This document shows positions 1-8,737 of a stretch of 64,000 nucleotides of DNA, in pieces. The notes under the pieces were generated by a model. That model did no database searches and was not told the origin of the DNA. It worked only from the letters and a program-made list of their open reading frames with translations. Made by a program: the position numbers and the translations under genes. Position 1 is the first letter of the stretch. The number at the start of each line of letters is the position of its first letter. The stretch comes from Halogeometricum rufum (GTDB taxonomy: Archaea; Halobacteriota; Halobacteria; Halobacteriales; Haloferacaceae), in the NCBI RefSeq assembly GCF_900112175.1, contig NZ_FOYT01000001.1:1054001-1118000 (forward strand), written 5' to 3'.

Positions 1-247
1 CGTCCGCGGGGTGGTACGCCACGCAGTCGACCACGACGTCCGGTTCGACGGAGAGTTTCGCGGCCTTCAGCGCCGTGTCGTCCGTCCGGTCGCCCTCGAC
101 GTGGGTGACCCGGTCGTCCTCGGCGAACGGGTTCTCGTGGTTGCCGCGGTTGAAGATGGCGACGTCGTAGCCGTGGTCCAACAGGTCGTCGACGGCGTGC
201 CGGCCGATGAAGCGCGTCCCGCCGACGACGAGTGCGGTGTCGGTCAT
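1..247 (-). CDS. NAD-dependent epimerase/dehydratase, N-terminal part (cut by window edge)
   Basis: The 82 visible residues start at an ATG (complement of 245-247) and open with the dinucleotide-binding motif VVGGTRFIGRHAV (residues 7-19) of extended short-chain dehydrogenases. An acidic strand end and NRGN follow at about residues 34-37, where this family binds the NAD(P) ribose. The rest of the gene, including the catalytic YxxxK, lies outside the window. The family acts on sugar nucleotides or related substrates; the substrate cannot be told from this fragment. It is read in the same direction as gltB, which lies upstream of it with a gap of about 117 bases, so it could be read through from gltB. 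Confidence 0.85.
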   Translation of the reverse strand, partial: MTDTALVVGGTRFIGRHAVDDLLDHGYDVAIFNRGNHENPFAEDDRVTHVEGDRTDDTALKAAKLSVEPDVVVDCVAYHPAD

Positions 248-364
248 ACGACCCACTCTGCGGGCCGCGGTGAAAAGTGTGGAAGTACCGGAGTCGGCTA
301 CCGGGAGTGGGCGGCGTCCCGGGCGGCCTCTCCCCGTGCAAGTCCGGTCAGCGCCGCAGTCCGC

Positions 365-3300
365 TCAGTCGTCGCTGGTCTGCGCCAGCGTCCCGGACTC
401 GCCGTCGGGCGAGACGGCCGACGCCGACTCGGGGAGTTCGCGCCGCACGTCCGCCTCGGCGCGTTCCGCGACGATGTCGGCGTAGGCGTCGGGCATCACC
501 TTCACGAAGTCGTCCACGACGCTCGCCCAGTCGTCGAGCATCCACGACGCGCGCTCGGAGTCGGTGTACGCCGCGTGGTTCTCAACGAGACGGTGCAGCA
601 TCGCCTCGTCGGAGTCGTCGAGTGCGTCCGAGAGCGACACCATGCCGGTGTTCGCCTTCGCCTCGAACTCGTCGTCGGGGTCGTACACGTACGCGACGCC
701 GCCGGACATCCCCGCGGCGAAGTTGCGGCCGGTGTCGCCGAGGACGGCGACGACGCCGCCGGTCATGTACTCGCAGCCGTGGTCGCCGACGCCCTCGACG
801 ACCGCTTTCACGCCGGAGTTGCGGACGCAGAAGCGCTCGCCCGCGACGCCGTTGACGTACGCCTCGCCCTGCGTCGCCCCGTAGAAGGCGACGTTGCCGA
901 CGAGGACGTTCTCGTCGGCCTCGTAGGCGGCCGTTTCGGGCGTCGTGACGACGACTTTCCCGCCGGAGAGTCCCTTGCCGACGTAGTCGTTCGACGCGCC
1001 CGAGAGGCGCATCGTCACGCCGCTGGCGAGGAACGCGCCGAACGACTGGCCGGCGACGCCGGAGAACTCACAGCGGATGGTGTCGTCAGCGAGTCCCTCG
1101 CCGCCGTATCGGTTCGATATCTCGTTCGACAGCATCGCGCCGATGGCGCGGTCCACGTTCGACACCTCGCGGCGAATCTCGACCGGTTCGCCGCGTTCGA
1201 GCGCCGGTTCGGCCGCCTCGACGAGTTCGTGGTCGAGGCTCTCGGCCACGTCGCTGTGCGCCTGTTCTTCGGTCTTGTAGCGCGCGCCCGAGGCGGGCTC
1301 GGCGATGACCGACGAGAGGTCGAGATGCTTGGCCTTCTCGTGGTCCGTCTCGCGCTGGGAGAGCAGCGAGGGGCGGCCGATCATCTCCTCGACCGACCGG
1401 AAGCCGAGTTCGGCCAGTATCTCGCGGAGTTCCTCCGCGATGAACGTCATGTAGTTGATGACGTGGTCGGGCTGGCCGGGGAAGCGCTTGCGCAGGTCCT
1501 CCCGCTGGGTGGCGACGCCGACCGGACAGGTGTTCTCGTGGCACTGTCGGGCCATCACGCAGCCCGAGGTGACGAGCGATGCCGTCCCGAAGACGTACTC
1601 CTCGGCGCCGAGGAGGGCGGCGACGGCCACGTCGCGACCCGTCTTCATGCCGCCGTCGGCGGTGACGCGGATGCGCGAGCGCAGGTTCGTCGCGCGGAGC
1701 ATCTGGTTGGCCTCCGCGAGTCCGAGTTCCCACGGCAGGCCGGCGTTCTTGATGGACGTCTTCGGCGACGCGCCGGTGCCGCCGTCGTGGCCCGAGATGT
1801 GGACCACGTCGGCGTTCGCCTTCGCGACGCCGGCGGCGATGGTGCCGATGCCGGCTTCGGAGACGAGTTTCACGTTGACGTCCGCGTCGGGGTTGGCAGA
1901 CTTCAGGTCGTGGATGAGCTGCTTGAGGTCCTCGATGGAGTAGATGTCGTGCAGCGGCGGCGGCGAGATGAGACCGACGCCCGGCGTCGCGAAGCGGACG
2001 TGCGCTATCATCTCGTTGACCTTCTTGCCGGGCAGGTGGCCGCCCTCGCCGGGCTTGGACCCCTGCGCCATCTTTATCTGCAGTTCGTCGGCGCTGGAGA
2101 GGTAGTGACTGGTGACGCCGAACCGGCCGGACGCCACCTGCTTGACGTTACACTCCTTCTCCGTGCCGAACCGCTCGGGCGGTTCGCCGCCCTCGCCGGA
2201 GTTGGACTTCCCGCCGATGCGGTTCATCGCGATGGAGTTGTTCTCGTGCGCCTCCGGCGACAGGCTGCCGAGCGACATCGCCGCCGTCGAGAAGCGCTCG
2301 ACGATGTCCTCGACCGGTTCCACCTCGTCGAGGGGCACCGGGTCGCGGTCGGAGTCGAACTCCAGCAGACCCCGGAGCGTCTGGAGTTCCTTCGACTGGT
2401 CGTTGATGAGGTCGGCGAACTCCTGATACTTCTCGTAGTCGCCCGAGCGGACCGCCTGCTGGAGCGTCCCGACCGTCTTCGGGTTCCACTGGTGGTAGAT
2501 GCCGTTCGAGCGGTGCTCGTACTCGCCCTGATGCTGGAGTTGGGGGTCGGCGCCGTAGGCGACGGCGTGGCGGGTCAGCAGGTCCTGTTCGACGACGTCG
2601 ATGCCGATACCCTCGGTCCGAATCTCCGTCCCCTCGAAGTACTCGGCGACGAAGTCGGAGTCGAGCCCGACGGCCTCGAATATCTGCGCGCCCTGGTAGG
2701 AGGCGACGGTGGAGATGCCCATCTTCGCCATCGTCTTCAGCACGCCGTCTTCGAGCGCCTTCGTGTAGGCGGCGATGGCCTTCTCCTCGTCCGCGCCGTC
2801 GGGGCCGGCGACGATGTCGCCGATGGTCTGGTAGGCGAGGTAGGGGTTGACCGCTCCCGCGCCGTAGCCGACGAGCGTGGCCATGTGGTGCACCTCGCTC
2901 GGTTCGCCCGACTCGACGACGAGGCCGGCGTGGTTGCGCAGGCCGGTCCGGACGAGTTCGTGGTGGACCGCGCCCGTCGCGAGGAGACTCGGGACGGCCG
3001 CTCGGTCGGCGTCGAGGCTCCGGTCCGAGAGGACGACCACGTCCGCGCCGTCCTCGATGGCGGCCACCGCGTCGGCGCGGACGCGTTCGACGGCGTCCCG
3101 GAGGGCCGTCTCGGTGTCGAACGTGATGTCCACGACCGCCGAGGACATGTCGCCGTTCAGGTCCTTGATGGCGGCCGTCTCGGCGTCGGAGATAATTGGC
3201 GAGTCGAGGACGAGTTGCCGGGCGTGTTCCGGCGTCTCGTCCAGCAGGTTCCGCTCCGGTCCGAGACGCGACTCCAGCGAGGTGACGAGTTCCTCCCGGA

Positions 3301-4897
3301 TGTAGTCTAACGGCGGGTTCGTCACCTGCGCGAACAGTTGCTTGAAGTAGGTGAAGAGCGGGCGGTCGAAGTCCGACAGTACCGACAGCGGCGTGTCGTC
3401 GCCCATCGAGCCGACGGGGTCCTTCCCGTCTCTCGCCATCGGTTCGATGAGGTGGTTCAGCTGGTCGGTGGTGTAGCCGAAGGCGGCCTGCCGGGCGCGG
3501 AGGTCGTCGACGACGCCGCGCGGCGCGTAGTCGTCGGCGTCTGCGAGGTCGGACATCCGGCGCTGCTGGTCGTCGACCCACTCGCCGTACTTCTCGTCGG
3601 TCAGCGAGTCGAACACCTCCTCGTCGGGGATGACGCGCCCCTCTTCGGGGTCGGCGACGAACAGTTGGCCGGGCTGGAGCCGACCGCGTTCGCGAATCTC
3701 GGAGGGGTCGGTGTCCAGGGCGCCGACTTCGGAGGCCATCACGAGCGTGCCGTCCGTCGTCACGTCGTAGCGGCAGGGGCGGAGCCCGTTGCGGTCGAGG
3801 ACGGCCGCCACCCGGTCGCCGTCGGTCGCCGCCACGAGGGCGGGACCGTCCCACGGTTCGACCAGCGAGGCGTGGTAGTCGTACCACTCGCGGCGTTCCG
3901 CCGACATCGCGTCGTCGCCGCGGTAGGCCTCGGGGATGAGCATCCGCAGGACGTGCGGGAGTTCGCGGCCGCCCTGAAGCAGGAGTTCGACCGCGTTGTC
4001 GACAGAGGCGGTGTCGGACTGGTCGGCCTTCGTCACCGGCTTGACCGTGTCGATGTCGTCGCCGAAGTCGGGGTGTTCGAGGTCCGTCTCCCGCGCGCGC
4101 ATCCAGTTGACGTTGCCGCGGATGGTGTTTATCTCGCCGTTGTGGATGATGTGGCGGTACGGGTGCGCGAGGTGCCACGCGCCAAGCGTGTTGGTCGAGA
4201 ACCGCGCGTGGACGAGCGTGAGCGTCGTCTTCAGCCGTTCGTCCCGCAGGTCGGGGTAGTAGTCCGCGAGCTGTTCGCCCTTCAGGAGGCCCTTGTAGAC
4301 CAGCGTCTTCCGCGAGAGCGAACAGACGTAGAAGCGCGCGGCTCCCCGTTCGTCGAGTTCGTCCACCGCGTTCTCGACGGCGCGGCGCGCGAGGTAGAGC
4401 GCGCGGTCGAACTCGTCGTCGTCCATCTCGGTCTCCGGGACGACGAACGCCTGCCACACGTCGGGCTCGGAGTCGAGCGCCGTCTTCCCGAGGTCCGCGT
4501 TGTCCGTGGGCACGTCCCGCCAGGTCACGACCGTCAGCCCGTGCGCGGCGAGTTCGCGCTCGAACAGGTCGGTGAGCGTCTCGCGGGCGGCGTCGTCCGT
4601 CGGCATGAATATCGACCCGACGGCGTACTCGTCCGGTAACGCCGCGTCCACGACGGCGTCGAAGAACTCGTCGGGTCGCTGGACCATGATGCCGGCGCCG
4701 TCGCCGGTGTCCTCCTCCGCTCCGGTGGTGCCCCGGTGTTCGAGGTTCTCCAGTAGTTCGAGCCCGTCCGCGACCGTCTCGTGGCTTACCCCACCGTCGA
4801 GGTCGATTACGGCACCAACCCCGCAGTTCGAGCGTTCGTCGGTCGGGTCCGCGAGTCCGTCCGACGGAACAGGGGTGTCTCTATGTGGCTTGGTCAT
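365..4897 (-). CDS. gltB: Glutamate synthase, large subunit
   Basis: A 1510-residue glutamate synthase that moves the amide nitrogen of glutamine onto 2-oxoglutarate, giving two glutamates. The N-terminal class II glutaminase domain has its nucleophile Cys in SNCGVGAV (about Cys25), just after a short acidic propeptide. A central region, an FMN-binding synthase domain with a 3Fe-4S-type cysteine cluster (SGCVMARQCHENTCPVG, about residue 1115) and a C-terminal beta-helix domain follow in the usual order. Length matches the bacterial large subunit. I chose the ATG at 4895-4897; a GTG three codons upstream is also open. No small subunit gene is adjacent, so the electron donor could be ferredoxin or an NAD(P)H partner coded elsewhere; this is inference. 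Confidence 0.97.
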   Translation of the reverse strand: MTKPHRDTPVPSDGLADPTDERSNCGVGAVIDLDGGVSHETVADGLELLENLEHRGTTGAEEDTGDGAGIMVQRPDEFFDAVVDAALPDEYAVGSIFMPTDDAARETLTDLFERELAAHGLTVVTWRDVPTDNADLGKTALDSEPDVWQAFVVPETEMDDDEFDRALYLARRAVENAVDELDERGAARFYVCSLSRKTLVYKGLLKGEQLADYYPDLRDERLKTTLTLVHARFSTNTLGAWHLAHPYRHIIHNGEINTIRGNVNWMRARETDLEHPDFGDDIDTVKPVTKADQSDTASVDNAVELLLQGGRELPHVLRMLIPEAYRGDDAMSAERREWYDYHASLVEPWDGPALVAATDGDRVAAVLDRNGLRPCRYDVTTDGTLVMASEVGALDTDPSEIRERGRLQPGQLFVADPEEGRVIPDEEVFDSLTDEKYGEWVDDQQRRMSDLADADDYAPRGVVDDLRARQAAFGYTTDQLNHLIEPMARDGKDPVGSMGDDTPLSVLSDFDRPLFTYFKQLFAQVTNPPLDYIREELVTSLESRLGPERNLLDETPEHARQLVLDSPIISDAETAAIKDLNGDMSSAVVDITFDTETALRDAVERVRADAVAAIEDGADVVVLSDRSLDADRAAVPSLLATGAVHHELVRTGLRNHAGLVVESGEPSEVHHMATLVGYGAGAVNPYLAYQTIGDIVAGPDGADEEKAIAAYTKALEDGVLKTMAKMGISTVASYQGAQIFEAVGLDSDFVAEYFEGTEIRTEGIGIDVVEQDLLTRHAVAYGADPQLQHQGEYEHRSNGIYHQWNPKTVGTLQQAVRSGDYEKYQEFADLINDQSKELQTLRGLLEFDSDRDPVPLDEVEPVEDIVERFSTAAMSLGSLSPEAHENNSIAMNRIGGKSNSGEGGEPPERFGTEKECNVKQVASGRFGVTSHYLSSADELQIKMAQGSKPGEGGHLPGKKVNEMIAHVRFATPGVGLISPPPLHDIYSIEDLKQLIHDLKSANPDADVNVKLVSEAGIGTIAAGVAKANADVVHISGHDGGTGASPKTSIKNAGLPWELGLAEANQMLRATNLRSRIRVTADGGMKTGRDVAVAALLGAEEYVFGTASLVTSGCVMARQCHENTCPVGVATQREDLRKRFPGQPDHVINYMTFIAEELREILAELGFRSVEEMIGRPSLLSQRETDHEKAKHLDLSSVIAEPASGARYKTEEQAHSDVAESLDHELVEAAEPALERGEPVEIRREVSNVDRAIGAMLSNEISNRYGGEGLADDTIRCEFSGVAGQSFGAFLASGVTMRLSGASNDYVGKGLSGGKVVVTTPETAAYEADENVLVGNVAFYGATQGEAYVNGVAGERFCVRNSGVKAVVEGVGDHGCEYMTGGVVAVLGDTGRNFAAGMSGGVAYVYDPDDEFEAKANTGMVSLSDALDDSDEAMLHRLVENHAAYTDSERASWMLDDWASVVDDFVKVMPDAYADIVAERAEADVRRELPESASAVSPDGESGTLAQTSDD

Positions 4898-5067
4898 GTG
4901 TCCCACTTAGCCTCTCCATTTAAACGCGTTATCCTGAAAGCATAAGGGCATGTTTATCACATACTAGGAGATATAATGAATCGGTATTCTGCAGACAGAT
5001 GGTACTCGGAGGCGAAGAAATCGACAGACGCGACCGAAATAAAAGGTGTCTCGGAGACGCCCGTCGC

Positions 5068-5316
5068 TCAGGAGTGTCGTCGGAGTCGAACTCGGTCGTC
5101 GTCGTAGGAGTCGACGTGTTCGTCGCGGAGTTCGTTGTCGTCGTCGTCGTCGCCCCACCCGAGCATGTCCTTTATCTTGCCCGTCAGGCCGTCGCTGTCC
5201 TCGTCGCGTTCGACCGTCGCGCGCCCGTCGTTCACGTCGTGGATGGTGCCGATACGGTCGCCCTCGGCGGTCACTACTTCCTTGTTACGGTCGTCGTCTC
5301 TGAATTTTCGTGCCAT
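5068..5316 (-). CDS. Small acidic PRC-barrel-like protein, copy A
   Basis: An 82-residue acidic protein. Residues 14-35 read as a short beta-strand repeat with GDRIGTIHDV and GRATVE, the pattern seen in PRC-barrel-like small proteins. An MLGWGDDDDD segment follows, then an acidic tail ending in basic RVRLRRHS. It is clearly paralogous to the next gene upstream (5423-5677), sharing the same strand pattern and the MLGW-acidic motif. Its start is preceded by a T/A-rich TTAATTTT stretch (about 5324-5332), fitting its own promoter. The function is unknown; binding to RNA, ribosome or another protein is only a guess from the fold. Confidence 0.75.
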   Translation of the reverse strand: MARKFRDDDRNKEVVTAEGDRIGTIHDVNDGRATVERDEDSDGLTGKIKDMLGWGDDDDDNELRDEHVDSYDDDRVRLRRHS

Positions 5317-5422
5317 CGCGATAGAAAATTAACACGGCACTCGTAAGGAGGTGTTGGCCGCGAACCTGCTACGTCACCGGTCCGAGTAATTCAGCACGCG
5401 GTGAGAACGGCGGCGACGGCGA

Positions 5423-5677
5423 CTATCCGGTGTATCCGGGCAGTCGGATGCGGTTGCCGTCCTCGTACTCATCGACGTCGTCGCCGGTCAGTTCGTAGGT
5501 GTCGTCGTCGTCGCTCCAGCCGAGCATCTCCTTTATCTCGTCGGTGAGGCTCTCGTCGTCGTCGGTTCGTTCGACCGTCGCGCGGCCGTCCTCGACGCCG
5601 CGAACCGTCCCGACGGTGTCGCCGGCGGCGGTCACGATGCGTTTGTCCACGTCCTCCTGCGTGAAGGGGCGTACCAT
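5423..5677 (-). CDS. Small acidic PRC-barrel-like protein, copy B
   Basis: An 84-residue paralogue of the 82-residue gene just downstream on the same strand. It shares VTAAGDTVGTVRGVEDGRAT near the N-terminus and EIKEMLGWSDDDD near residue 50. It differs at its ends: the start is MVRPFTQEDV and the tail is RIRLPGYTG. The two genes are separated by 106 bases with no terminator-like structure I can see. The pair looks like a tandem duplication followed by divergence. The PRC-barrel assignment is by pattern only; no activity can be inferred. Confidence 0.75.
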   Translation of the reverse strand: MVRPFTQEDVDKRIVTAAGDTVGTVRGVEDGRATVERTDDDESLTDEIKEMLGWSDDDDTYELTGDDVDEYEDGNRIRLPGYTG

Positions 5678-5773
5678 CGCGTCGCCACGTTCGGTCGGTA
5701 CGAGTAAGGGACTGGTGGCCGTCCCGGCGGCGTCGGTGCCCGCCCGCCGGGACGCGTTTCTCCCGGAGTCCGC

Positions 5774-7240
5774 TCAGTACGACTTCGCGAAGTACGCCGT
5801 CTCCTCGGCGTCGTCGCCGCAGACGGCGCACTCCTCGCCGCCGTGAATCTCGGCCTCCTCGTCGTTGAGGGGGACCATCACTATCTCCGCGGCTATCTGG
5901 TCCTTTATCTCCGCCTCGCAGTCCTCGTCGCCGCACCACGGCGCCTTCACGTACCCGCCGTGCTGACCGATGGTGCCGAGGATGTCGGCACGGGAGTCCG
6001 CCTCGCGGACGTTCTCCGCGAGGTTCTCTTCGGCGGTGGCGTACAGTTTCGCGTACACCTCGTCGAACTCCGCGCGCACCGTCTCGGCGATGTCCTCGCG
6101 GGGGACTTCCTTCGACTCGCCGTCGGGGCGGTGGACAACCGTCACTACGTCGTCGTCCACCTCGTTCGGGCCGATTTCGAAGCGGACGGGGACGCCCTTC
6201 AGTTCCCACTCGTTGAACTTGAAGCCGGGATTCCGCTCGTCTCGGTCGTCGAGTTCGACGCGGATGCCGTCGGCCTCCAGTTCCTCGGTGATGGACTCGG
6301 CGTACTCGAGCACCTTCTCCTGCGTATCGGCCTGCCAGATGGGGACGACGACCACCTGTTCGGGCGCGACGGTGTGCGGCAGGACGAGTCCCTGGTCGTC
6401 GGAGTGCGTCATGATGAGCGCGCCGAGTGCGCGCCAGGAGAGGCCCCACGACGTGGTGTGCGTCGCCTGACTCTCCTCGTCCACGTCGGTGTAGGTGATG
6501 TCGAACGCCTCCGCGAAGGAGGTACCGAGGTGGTGGGAGGTGGCTCCCTGCACGGACTTGCCGTCGGGCATGAGTGCCTCCACCGTCGTCGTCGTGTGCG
6601 CGCCGGGGAACTTGTCGTGCTCGGGTTTCGCGCCGCGGAGGACCGGAATCGCCAGCAGGTCCTCGTACACCGACTCGTACTGTTCGAGACGCGTCATCGT
6701 CTCCTCCCACGCGTCGTCGTGCGTCGCGTGCGCGGTGTGTCCCTCCTGCCAGAGGAACTCCTTCGTGCGGAAGAACGGCTTCGTCTCGGTCGCCTCCCAC
6801 CGAACGACCGAGGCCCACTGGTTCACGCGCATGGGGAGGTCGCGGTGACTACGGACCCACTGCGCCATGTACGGCGCGATTATCGACTCGGAGGTGGGTC
6901 GGACGGCGAGTCGTTCCTCCAGTTCCTGGTGGCCGGCGTGCGTGACCCACGCGACTTCGGGGTCGAACCCCTCCACCACGTCCTTCTCGCGTTCGAGGTA
7001 GCTCTCGGGGATGAAGAGCGGGAAGTAGGCGTTCTGGACCCCCGTACTCTTGAACTTCGCGTCGAGGAACCCCTGCACTCGCTCCCAGAGCGCGTACGCC
7101 CGCGGACGCGTGACGATGAAACCGCTCATGCCTTCGGGACCGTAGTTGGCGAGACCTGCCTTCTGGACGACTTCGGCGTACCACTCGCCCGTGTTGTACT
7201 GCTTGGACTCGGTGATGCCGAGTTCCTGTTCGTCGCTCAT
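5774..7240 (-). CDS. proS: Prolyl-tRNA synthetase
   Basis: A 488-residue class II aminoacyl-tRNA synthetase that charges tRNA-Pro. It begins with the archaeal-type N-terminus containing KQYNTGEWYAEVVQKAGL. It carries motif 2 around RWEATETKPFFRTKEFLWQE and a motif 3 region with LSWRALGALIMTHSDDQGL. The C-terminal extension has paired cysteines (CGDEDC and CAVCG) typical of the zinc-binding domain of archaeal and eukaryotic ProRS. It ends in a tyrosine (AKSY), also typical of that group. Length is normal. It lies alone between small genes and is probably a single transcription unit. Confidence 0.97.
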   Translation of the reverse strand: MSDEQELGITESKQYNTGEWYAEVVQKAGLANYGPEGMSGFIVTRPRAYALWERVQGFLDAKFKSTGVQNAYFPLFIPESYLEREKDVVEGFDPEVAWVTHAGHQELEERLAVRPTSESIIAPYMAQWVRSHRDLPMRVNQWASVVRWEATETKPFFRTKEFLWQEGHTAHATHDDAWEETMTRLEQYESVYEDLLAIPVLRGAKPEHDKFPGAHTTTTVEALMPDGKSVQGATSHHLGTSFAEAFDITYTDVDEESQATHTTSWGLSWRALGALIMTHSDDQGLVLPHTVAPEQVVVVPIWQADTQEKVLEYAESITEELEADGIRVELDDRDERNPGFKFNEWELKGVPVRFEIGPNEVDDDVVTVVHRPDGESKEVPREDIAETVRAEFDEVYAKLYATAEENLAENVREADSRADILGTIGQHGGYVKAPWCGDEDCEAEIKDQIAAEIVMVPLNDEEAEIHGGEECAVCGDDAEETAYFAKSY

Positions 7241-7421
7241 TAGCGGTATTTCTCCCGACTGCGGCCTTAAATCTCCTGAAGCGTCGGAGGCTCATCGAAC
7301 CTGTCTCCCCGGTAGACTCCCCGTCGGCGGAGTGTTTCCGGACGCACGGATAGTTCGCTCAGCGGTGAGGAGGCGTCAGCTAGATGTGCCCCCACGATGT
7401 ACGATACGCTAGGTGGGTTCG

Positions 7422-7982
7422 ATGTTAACACGGGTCACTAAGCGACCGGAGAACCGAGAACGGACGACCGAACGGTCGGAACGTACCGGCGGGTCCGACC
7501 GGAACGAGACGCGGGTCGAACTGTGGCGCGAGGCGACGGAGACGGGCGGCCGAAACGAGTTCGACCGGGTGGCCGAACGCCTCCGTCACCTCGAGGAACG
7601 CGGCGACGTGGACGCCGCCGCCGTCGAGACGTGGGACCGGTACGTGGACGTCGCCGGCGGGTACCCCGACGACGAGGTGCCGCGGAGGACGCTGGACCGC
7701 CTCGGAAAACTGAAGCGCTGGGCGTGGCGACGCGGGAGCGACGCCTCCATCTCGACGGAGTCGCGGACGGTGGGTCGCGGACGGATGGGACCCCCCACGC
7801 AGATGCGGCGCGTCCCGCGCGCGGCACTCGTCGAGTTCGAGAACGGCGTCGTGACGAACGTCACCCTCTGCGACGAGTACACCGGGTGTCTCACCGAGCG
7901 ACTGCGAACCATCGCCGAACGCGAACGTCCGGCGACCGAGGAGCGCGACGACGGCGAACCCCTCGAACGGGTCCTCTCCTAA
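7422..7982 (+). CDS. Conserved haloarchaeal protein, possible helix-turn-helix
   Basis: A 186-residue hydrophilic protein that I do not recognise with certainty. The start ATG at 7422 is preferred over the GTG nine bases upstream. Residues around 25-75 (RVELWREATETGG then ERLRHLEERGDVDAA) resemble small haloarchaeal proteins annotated as HTH-like. A basic segment around LKRWAWRRGSD follows. The C-terminal third holds a hydrophobic strand and one Cys pair (CDEYTGC). Its stop codon overlaps the stop of the convergent gene at 7979 by four bases, so there is no terminator space between them. Function is unknown. Confidence 0.7.
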   Translation: MLTRVTKRPENRERTTERSERTGGSDRNETRVELWREATETGGRNEFDRVAERLRHLEERGDVDAAAVETWDRYVDVAGGYPDDEVPRRTLDRLGKLKRWAWRRGSDASISTESRTVGRGRMGPPTQMRRVPRAALVEFENGVVTNVTLCDEYTGCLTERLRTIAERERPATEERDDGEPLERVLS

Positions 7983-8461
7983 TCCGGCGTCACCGCGAAC
8001 GGGCTCTCCCGTTCGCGCCACTCCCAGCCGGGGAGTCGGGTCTGGAAGCCGGCCGCGAGGGCGGCGTCTAGGTCGTCCGCGCCGGCGACGCCGTCGGTGT
8101 GCGTCGCCGTGTCCGCGAAGTGGAACGTCGCCTGCGCGAGCAACGAGAGCGGTTGCCCGCCCGCGATGGTCGCCGCGAGTTCGCGGCCGAGAATCTCGTC
8201 GACGACGAACCCCGGATAGTCGTCTTGGACGTCCAACTCGCGCAGGATACCGACGTAGCCCGCGACGTTGACGGCCACGTCGCCGTCGGCGAACACCGTC
8301 GCGACTTCCTCGCGGTACTCCGCCTCCGTCACCGTCCCCACGTCGGTGTCGAACAGGTCGCCCAACCGCGTCCGCGTCTCGTTCAACAGGGGGACCACGA
8401 CGGTAGACCGGTCGCTCACCCACCGCGCCTCCTCGGCGACGGCGTCGGGTGTCAGTTCCAT
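7979..8461 (-). CDS. Conserved hypothetical acidic protein
   Basis: A 160-residue acidic protein starting at ATG (complement of 8459-8461) with MELTPDAVAEEARWVSDRST. A longer reading frame upstream has an arginine-rich, non-acidic composition and is unlikely to be coding. No catalytic motif is evident; there is a moderately hydrophobic middle (VAVNVAGYVGILREL) and a C-terminal GWEWRERESPF. A TATA-like stretch (8502-8510) lies between this gene and the divergent fttA unit and could serve either side. It converges on the 186-residue gene with a four-base stop overlap. Function unknown. Confidence 0.7.
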   Translation of the reverse strand: MELTPDAVAEEARWVSDRSTVVVPLLNETRTRLGDLFDTDVGTVTEAEYREEVATVFADGDVAVNVAGYVGILRELDVQDDYPGFVVDEILGRELAATIAGGQPLSLLAQATFHFADTATHTDGVAGADDLDAALAAGFQTRLPGWEWRERESPFAVTPD

Positions 8462-8602
8462 ACCCTCCCGAGGGGCTCGAACTGCTTCGACTTTGCGAAG
8501 GCTTTTATACCGAGGCAAGAATACGTCCGAGTAAGCGGGTTTTCCCTGCCTCTTCCCGCAGTCAGGATAGCCGGAGATAGCGATACGACCGCAGACTACC
8601 CT

Positions 8603-8737
8603 ATGCTCTCTCACGATTACATCCAGTCCGACCGTGCGGCCGTAGTGACCGTCTCGTCGGTCGACTTCCTGCGAGGCAGCGAGAGCCCGACCCCGCTACC
8701 GTCCGTCACGACACGGACGAGTGGTACTCACTTATGA
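8603..8737 (+). other. Possible 44-codon leader ORF of fttA
   Basis: An ATG at 8603 opens a 44-codon frame whose TGA stop (8735-8737) overlaps the fttA start in an ATGA arrangement. Third positions are less GC-rich than in neighbouring genes, so it may not be a conserved protein. Its position would allow translation coupling to fttA. The only good TATA-like element seen is at about 8502-8509, which would give fttA a leader of around 200 nt holding this frame. Confidence 0.35.

Noticed and set aside
11-3310. A 1099-codon open frame opposite gltB
   Set aside because: It mirrors the coding frame of glutamate synthase in GC-rich DNA, is Val/Arg/Gly-rich and has no domain; it is a shadow.
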